From: Anaerolineales bacterium UBA5797
Lineage (GTDB): Bacteria > Chloroflexota > Anaerolineae > Anaerolineales > Villigracilaceae
Length of the DNA stretch: 64,000 bases
Assembly: GCA_002418205.1 (NCBI GenBank)
Contig: DIDP01000056.1
Span: 22,722 to 86,721 of the forward strand
Direction of reading: 5' to 3'
The stretch's first letter is position 1, and each line of letters starts with the position of its first letter. The notes beneath the pieces are model-generated. The model ran no database searches. It had not been told where the DNA came from and saw only the letters and a list, made by a program, of their open reading frames with translations. Both the position numbers and the translations under genes were made by a program. Below, piece after piece: positions 60,501 through 64,000 of this stretch.

Positions 60501-63434
60501 TAAGGCGATCCTGAACACGTCACACGACATCAGCCTGCCAGCCGCTTCCTGAATGGATTTATAAACCTGCCCGGAATCCTGCGAGAAGCGGACAATATCC
60601 TGGCTGATGCGGTGCAGCACTGCGCGCCGTTCCGAAGCCATCAACGCTTCCTGATAAAGCCTGGCGTTTCCAATGGCGATGGCCGCCTGGTTGGCTATGG
60701 CAACTGCAAACTCTGCGTCTTCGGGGCTGTAGCGATCGGTCTGGTGGCTGTCGATGGTTGCAACACCGATTGCGCTACCCTTGTATATCAAAGGGACAGC
60801 CATGAAGGATTTTACGTTCGCTATCCCGTCGAAATATTTATAGTTGGCATCCTGTTGTGTATCGTTGATCCATACTGGAAGTTTGGTTTCCAGTGCCCGG
60901 CTTTTGATCGTGGAATCTTTTAACGGCAGCAACTGTCCCGGTGTGAGAACGTCGTTATCGAATCCCTGGGCGGCCGCGATGCGGAGTTCGGATCCCTCAA
61001 GCAGTTGGATGGTGCCGGAATCACTTGGGATCAGGGTGAGGATGTGGCTGAGTATGGTCTGAATGACCTCATCCGGCTCGAGAGTGGATGTGGTAATGCG
61101 CATCAATTCGAGCATGGATTCTTCGCGTTGACGCCGGTCTCTCTCGGAATTGAACAGGGACGCGTTCTGGATCGCCACGGCGGCAGAATTGGCAAATGTC
61201 TGCGCCAGTGTGGCATCCCGGTCGCTGAATGCGTTAACCCTGTGGCTATCCAGGTTGATGAAACCGACCACCTTGTCCTGTGTGACCATGGGGACGCCCA
61301 GCCAGCCGCGTATCTTTTCCGAGACTTCCCAATTGTCAAAGTGCGGATCCAGTTGGGCATCAGGCATGATGAGTGGCTTGCGGCTGTCTGCGAGTTGATG
61401 CCACCTGTTTGTTTTCGGCACCCGTTTGCCGACGACTTTCTCATCATTTGGAAAACCCCTCGCCGCGACGATTTCCATTTCGCCGTGTTGGTCTTCAAGG
61501 AAGATCGAAGCGCTATCGTAAGGGACGATGCTGTACAGTGAGGACAGGATCTGATCCAGGAGCGGCAGGGTCTCAATGTGGATGCCCAGGGAGGCGGTTG
61601 CCTCACGCAATGATTCTGCCTCCTCCCGTCTGTTCCGTTCTCTTTCGTAAAGGCGGGCATTCTCTAGTGCTATCGCCGCGGAACCCGCCAGTGTGGTGAG
61701 CAGGCTTTCATCGTGCATGGTATAGGCGTTCTGTGTCTGCGATTCAAGGACGATCGCACCGATTACCTTGCCTCGTATGGACAGCGGAACACTGAGCAAG
61801 GATAGCATCCCTTCCCGGATGGGCAGGTAGCGTGGATCATTGCGTACATCGCCAACGCATAGGGGAGTGTTGTTCTGGATGACCCATCCAACCAACCCCT
61901 GGTCGGGCTTGATTTTCAGGGTATGGATGCGTTCGAATTCGGCTTGATGTCTTTCACCTGTGTAATCCTTGTATTTAATTGCGAGAGGGACCAATTGTTG
62001 ATTGCCCTCATCCAGCAGGATCACGGCGCTTATCTCATAGCCAACCAGTTCAGCCATTACATCGAGCAGGGTTTGGGCGATGGTTTCGGGTTTCAGACTT
62101 TGCGTCAGGGATTTTGTCACCTGGTAGAGTGTGTTAAGTTCCCTGTTTCGCTGCCTGTCTTCCTTGAAGAGGCGGAGTCTTTCCAGAGATGTGCCCAGGC
62201 TTCCGGCAACTGTGTTCAGGAATCGTTCATCCTCCTCATCGAATGCATTCGGGGACCTGCTCTCGACATTGAAAACGCCGATGATGCGTTTGTTTACGCG
62301 GATCGGCACACATAGCTCTGACTTGATCCCGGTGCTGATTTCGATATATTCCGGCGCCTGAGAGACATCCCCCAGCCGGATGGGTCTTCCCTCCAGGACG
62401 GATCTTCCGGTGACACCCTGTGAAAGCGGGAATCCGTCCCGCCAGTTTTCTGTGTTGGTCCCATGATAGGACGGGTGCGGAGTCAATAGTTCACTTGGGC
62501 CGTCAAGCAATAAAACGCCGCATACCTCGGGGTACACCTGCGCGGTAATGTGAACAACATTCCCGATGATGTCGTCCTCGGAATCGCTCTCGGTGCCAGC
62601 GAGTGTGATGTTATGTATGACGGTCAGTTCCTTTAACTGTCTCTGGAGGGCGGTTTCACTTTCCTTTTCCTTGGTGATGTCGATCAGGATGCCCTGCCAG
62701 TACAACGGCTTCCCATCCTTGTCCCGGATGAGATTCGTATCCTCCTTGATCCAGACGATCTTTCCATCGCGCCGGATGAAACGATACTCGTCCTGGAAAT
62801 GTCCTCCACCAGCATGTGTCCTTTTGCCCCGAGGCAGGACTCTGTCCCGGTCCTCAGGGTGGATATTCCTTTCCCACAACAGGGGATCAGCGCGCCACTC
62901 TTCGGGAGTGTAGCCGGTCAATTCCTCGATGCGCGGATTGATATAAAGGGTCGTTTCGTCTTTATCTATATCGTCCAGAAAAACGACAGCCGGTGTCTGT
63001 TCCACAAGGGACTGGTACTTGACCTCCGCCTCGCGTAACAAAGCCTGCTCGCGTGCCAGCCTGTTTTGCGCAACCGCGTTGCCAATGACCACAGGCAGAC
63101 GGTGTAAATAATCGCTTTGCTTGACAAGATAATCTGCTGCACCCGCCTTGAGCGCGGCAACCGCCACTTCCTGGTCCCCCTGCCCTGTCACAAGGACCAC
63201 AGCGGGCGGCAATTTCATTTGTTGTACTTTTGTCAACAGGTCCATTCCAGAGCCGTCCGGCAGTCGCAGATCGCTGAGGATCAGGTCGATATCCGGTTCT
63301 TTTTTTAGCAATTCCAGCGCCTCCCGGATCGATTCAACATGGAACAGGACAAACCCATCCCGAAGGTTGTCTTCCAGAGTTCGTTGTGCAAGTTCTACAT
63401 GCGCGATTTCATCTTCGACGTAAAGGATTTTCAT
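57528..63434 (-). CDS. Giant receiver-PAS-nine-GAF-HD-GYP signalling protein
   Basis: The 1968-residue cytosolic protein starts with a response-regulator receiver (MKILYVEDE, LILSDLRLPDGSG). A PAS/PAC module (about 140-265) is followed by nine GAF domains in tandem, each ending in a coiled linker of the form ALENARLYERE. It ends with an HD-GYP phosphodiesterase (LLHDIGKMG, His1834-Asp1835; HCHHEHWDGSGYP). It probably breaks down c-di-GMP in response to phosphorylation and several ligands. I take the ATG at 63434. A longer frame at 63497 overlaps a minus-strand TATAAT, which would put that start before the transcript. No membrane helices are seen. Confidence 0.9.
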   Translation of the reverse strand: MKILYVEDEIAHVELAQRTLEDNLRDGFVLFHVESIREALELLKKEPDIDLILSDLRLPDGSGMDLLTKVQQMKLPPAVVLVTGQGDQEVAVAALKAGAADYLVKQSDYLHRLPVVIGNAVAQNRLAREQALLREAEVKYQSLVEQTPAVVFLDDIDKDETTLYINPRIEELTGYTPEEWRADPLLWERNIHPEDRDRVLPRGKRTHAGGGHFQDEYRFIRRDGKIVWIKEDTNLIRDKDGKPLYWQGILIDITKEKESETALQRQLKELTVIHNITLAGTESDSEDDIIGNVVHITAQVYPEVCGVLLLDGPSELLTPHPSYHGTNTENWRDGFPLSQGVTGRSVLEGRPIRLGDVSQAPEYIEISTGIKSELCVPIRVNKRIIGVFNVESRSPNAFDEEDERFLNTVAGSLGTSLERLRLFKEDRQRNRELNTLYQVTKSLTQSLKPETIAQTLLDVMAELVGYEISAVILLDEGNQQLVPLAIKYKDYTGERHQAEFERIHTLKIKPDQGLVGWVIQNNTPLCVGDVRNDPRYLPIREGMLSLLSVPLSIRGKVIGAIVLESQTQNAYTMHDESLLTTLAGSAAIALENARLYERERNRREEAESLREATASLGIHIETLPLLDQILSSLYSIVPYDSASIFLEDQHGEMEIVAARGFPNDEKVVGKRVPKTNRWHQLADSRKPLIMPDAQLDPHFDNWEVSEKIRGWLGVPMVTQDKVVGFINLDSHRVNAFSDRDATLAQTFANSAAVAIQNASLFNSERDRRQREESMLELMRITTSTLEPDEVIQTILSHILTLIPSDSGTIQLLEGSELRIAAAQGFDNDVLTPGQLLPLKDSTIKSRALETKLPVWINDTQQDANYKYFDGIANVKSFMAVPLIYKGSAIGVATIDSHQTDRYSPEDAEFAVAIANQAAIAIGNARLYQEALMASERRAVLHRISQDIVRFSQDSGQVYKSIQEAAGRLMSCDVFRIALRNEETNENVFVYTMEAGKRYHLPNEPASKGLTGRVVDTGESLILHSEEETSQYPRFGSSRHVQSAVAVPMRIGNKIIGMISAQSYKAESYGIEEQTLLEMLATHAATALENARLFQEETRRTRIIETLVDIANEIATTQDILPVLDKITQRAMDLLQASHVAIYLLHDDNNTLKVISAQGEHRQELLDHSLKIGEGITGNVVMSGNAEIINDFTGDQRRKRVPGTPKEEAEYDTMMSAPLILRGKPIGAINVWRLRSSGFFSKLDLSFLTSIANQVSVAIESANLFKQTVRRAQESAAIAEVGRDISATLQLDVVLNRIAAYAMELLNSESSAVYLPDPARPILKAIAAQGLDSQQIMNDPLEIGTGILGNIARKKVGEIVNNTLNDPRAIIIKDTETDPYEHIMGVPVLEKDQLTGLVVVWRHGIENEYKPSDLDFLGNLAHQAATAIKNARLYDEAQRRLKEMETINRVSSSLRVIQSQSEMFDVLLNETLDILNAENGSIWIFDPSAQKLVQRSARGVATRIKFRRLKPNEGIVGHVFSTGKPYISAELKNDPLLFDGNRESILPGYGGSGIPIHSTAGILGVLIVQLETSRKVDDHINLLETLAEIAGNSIHRANLFDQSQEQVHRLTALRDIDSAIASSTDLRVTLNILTDHALRHLNVDAVDIMLYHPQLQNLTYYCSAGFRTPSPSRPSLRIGEGLAGQVVMKGRSDHIPDLGKTGELSRDPLLGREGFVSYIGVPLIVKGQIKGVFEIFNRTTLTPNNEWMQFMQTLAGQAAIAIDNSQLFDNLQRSNQELTQAYDTTLEGWARALELRDRETEGHTRRVTIRTTQLARYMGISEDELVNIYRGVLLHDIGKMGVPDHILRKTGTLTDDEWIEMRKHPQYAFDLLSPIPYLRHALDIPHCHHEHWDGSGYPRGLKGEQIPLSARIFSVVDIWDALLSDRPYRKAWPVEKVHSYLREISGTILDPRVVESFFKMIEERGNRAE

Positions 63435-63540
63435 GCGAATGGGTCCATTGGAATTGAATGCGGAAACAACCATTGTCAGTCCGGATAATGGCGTCATTAT
63501 ATAACGTGTAACGAGATTATGGGATGGTAAAGCGCCGAAT

Positions 63541-63582
63541 ATTTAAAACAAATGACGCCTTAAGGCGTCAGAAGTTTTAAAT
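63541..63582 (-). terminator. Palindromic terminator of the tRNA operon
   Basis: A 42-base near-perfect palindrome has the core TGACGCCTTAAGGCGTCA (63553-63570) and outer arms ATTTAAAAC / GTTTTAAAT. Read on the minus strand, the core hairpin is followed by TTTGTTTT, 20 bases past tRNA-Cys. It also sits before the giant sensor promoter. Confidence 0.82.
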
Positions 63583-63602
63583 CACAGTTGGGTAAGATCC
63601 AG

Positions 63603-63674
63603 AGGCGTCGAGGGGATTCGAACCCCTGAATGAGGGTTTTGCAGACCCTTGCCTTACCACTTGGCCACGACGCC
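63603..63674 (-). tRNA. tRNA-Cys (GCA)
   Basis: The minus strand folds as a full cloverleaf with acceptor GGCGTCG/CGACGCC, D arm GGCCAAGTGGTAAGGC, anticodon loop CTGCAAA and T arm GGGGTTCGAATCCCC. The anticodon is GCA and the discriminator base is U, a strong cysteine identity element. CCA is not encoded. It is last in the operon. Confidence 0.96.
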
Positions 63675-63688
63675 ATTTTCAAAGAACT

Positions 63689-63761
<73 letters not shown>

Positions 63762-63787
63762 GTTTTCGACCAGCCTTCAGCCGAGAG

Positions 63788-63860
63788 TGCCGAGACACAG
63801 AATCGAACTGTGGACACCGCGATTTTCAGTCGCGTGCTCTACCAACTGAGCTATCTCGGC
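63788..63860 (-). tRNA. tRNA-Phe (GAA)
   Basis: Acceptor GCCGAGA/TCTCGGC, D arm AGCTCAGTTGGTAGAGC, anticodon loop CTGAAAA and T arm CACAGTTCGATTCTGTG form a full cloverleaf on the minus strand. The anticodon is GAA and the discriminator is A. It is first in the operon, 25 bases from the -10 element. Confidence 0.96.
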
Positions 63861-63885
63861 GATATTCTGTTGTTAAGCGTCCGTG

Positions 63886-63914
63886 ATTTTACTGTGGGAC
63901 ATGGGGATTGTCAA
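63886..63914 (-). promoter_or_regulatory. Near-consensus promoter of the tRNA operon
   Basis: On the minus strand TTGACA (63909-63914), a 17-base spacer and TAAAAT (63886-63891) match the sigma-70 consensus at 11 of 12 positions. The expected start is about 18 bases before tRNA-Phe. Confidence 0.88.
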
Positions 63915-63924
63915 GCAAAGTGTT

Positions 63925-63965
63925 CCTACGCTGAGCGGAGTGAAACGATGTCGAAGCGCATTTGG
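63925..63965. repeat. CTGAGCGGAGT..TCGAAGCG dispersed-repeat fragment
   Basis: GCTGAGCGGAGTGAAACGATG followed by TCGAAGCGC matches the GCTGAGC-G-AGT-CGAAG type of short intergenic repeat common in environmental genomes. No gene is seen from 63915 to the window end. Confidence 0.45.
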
Positions 63966-64000
63966 ATGAAAGGACACCGGGATAGCGCAATAAGTCAATA

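Noticed and set aside
63435..63497. Longer N-terminus of the giant sensor starting at 63497
   Set aside because: That ATG overlaps a minus-strand TATAAT promoter element, and the receiver domain begins naturally at 63434.

Overview
The window looks like a chromosomal segment of a Chloroflexota bacterium, most likely of class Anaerolineae. That placement is an inference. It rests on very large multi-GAF HD-GYP sensors, a periplasmic-binding-protein/histidine-kinase hybrid, a fused NuoE-NuoF subunit, Chloroflexota-style dispersed intergenic repeats, and lipoprotein plus D-alanine genes. No rRNA or other strong taxonomic marker is present. Most of the window is GC-rich. Two stretches are visibly AT-richer and look acquired: about 13.1-16.4 kb and about 48.3-53.8 kb.

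Layout. 1-6 kb: a truncated sugar-sensing histidine kinase (minus) lies opposite a gluconokinase, a rhamnulose-phosphate-type aldolase, a CBS protein and an amidase. 6.1-13.1 kb: an NAD-linked formate dehydrogenase operon with a NuoEF fusion, an iron-sulfur subunit, a selenocysteine catalytic subunit (in-frame UGA at 9051 with a SECIS hairpin) and a cysteine-type paralogue. 13.1-17 kb: an AT-rich insertion with a PhoD-like phosphatase and an unknown partner, followed by mosaic repeats. 17-28.6 kb: PPK2, small stress-type proteins, a Ser/Thr kinase, a MacAB-like exporter whose ATPase carries a cyclic-nucleotide domain, a putatively LexA-controlled ATPase and an RRM protein. 28.6-37 kb: alr, lspA, an RluD-family gene, a histidine phosphatase and ltaE, then an overlapping GGDEF / HD-GYP pair. 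37-48 kb: a long forward block with a purine nucleoside phosphorylase, an orphan membrane sensor, an S1 protein, FtsK, a CDP-alcohol transferase, Lgt and an ABC exporter with a SpoIIM-like permease.

49-53.8 kb holds the best candidate for an undescribed system. It is a three-gene operon encoding a TIR-STAND-TPR protein, a 65-residue helical protein, and a fusion of a PaaK/CapK-type adenylate-forming enzyme with a nucleotidyltransferase. The design resembles NAD-depleting anti-phage modules but has an unusual biosynthetic partner.

53.9-64 kb: an HNH protein, an epimerase, a lipoprotein and tyrS. The tyrS leader encodes a 16-residue peptide with four consecutive tyrosine codons, followed by mutually exclusive antiterminator and terminator hairpins. 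This is a textbook ribosome-mediated attenuator at a gene more often controlled by a T-box. The window ends with a receiver-PAS-nine-GAF-HD-GYP giant protein and a tRNA-Phe/Gly/Cys operon with a near-consensus promoter and a palindromic terminator.

Themes: formate oxidation feeding NADH, extensive c-di-GMP signalling, envelope lipoprotein maturation, and apparently leaderless transcripts at several genes.
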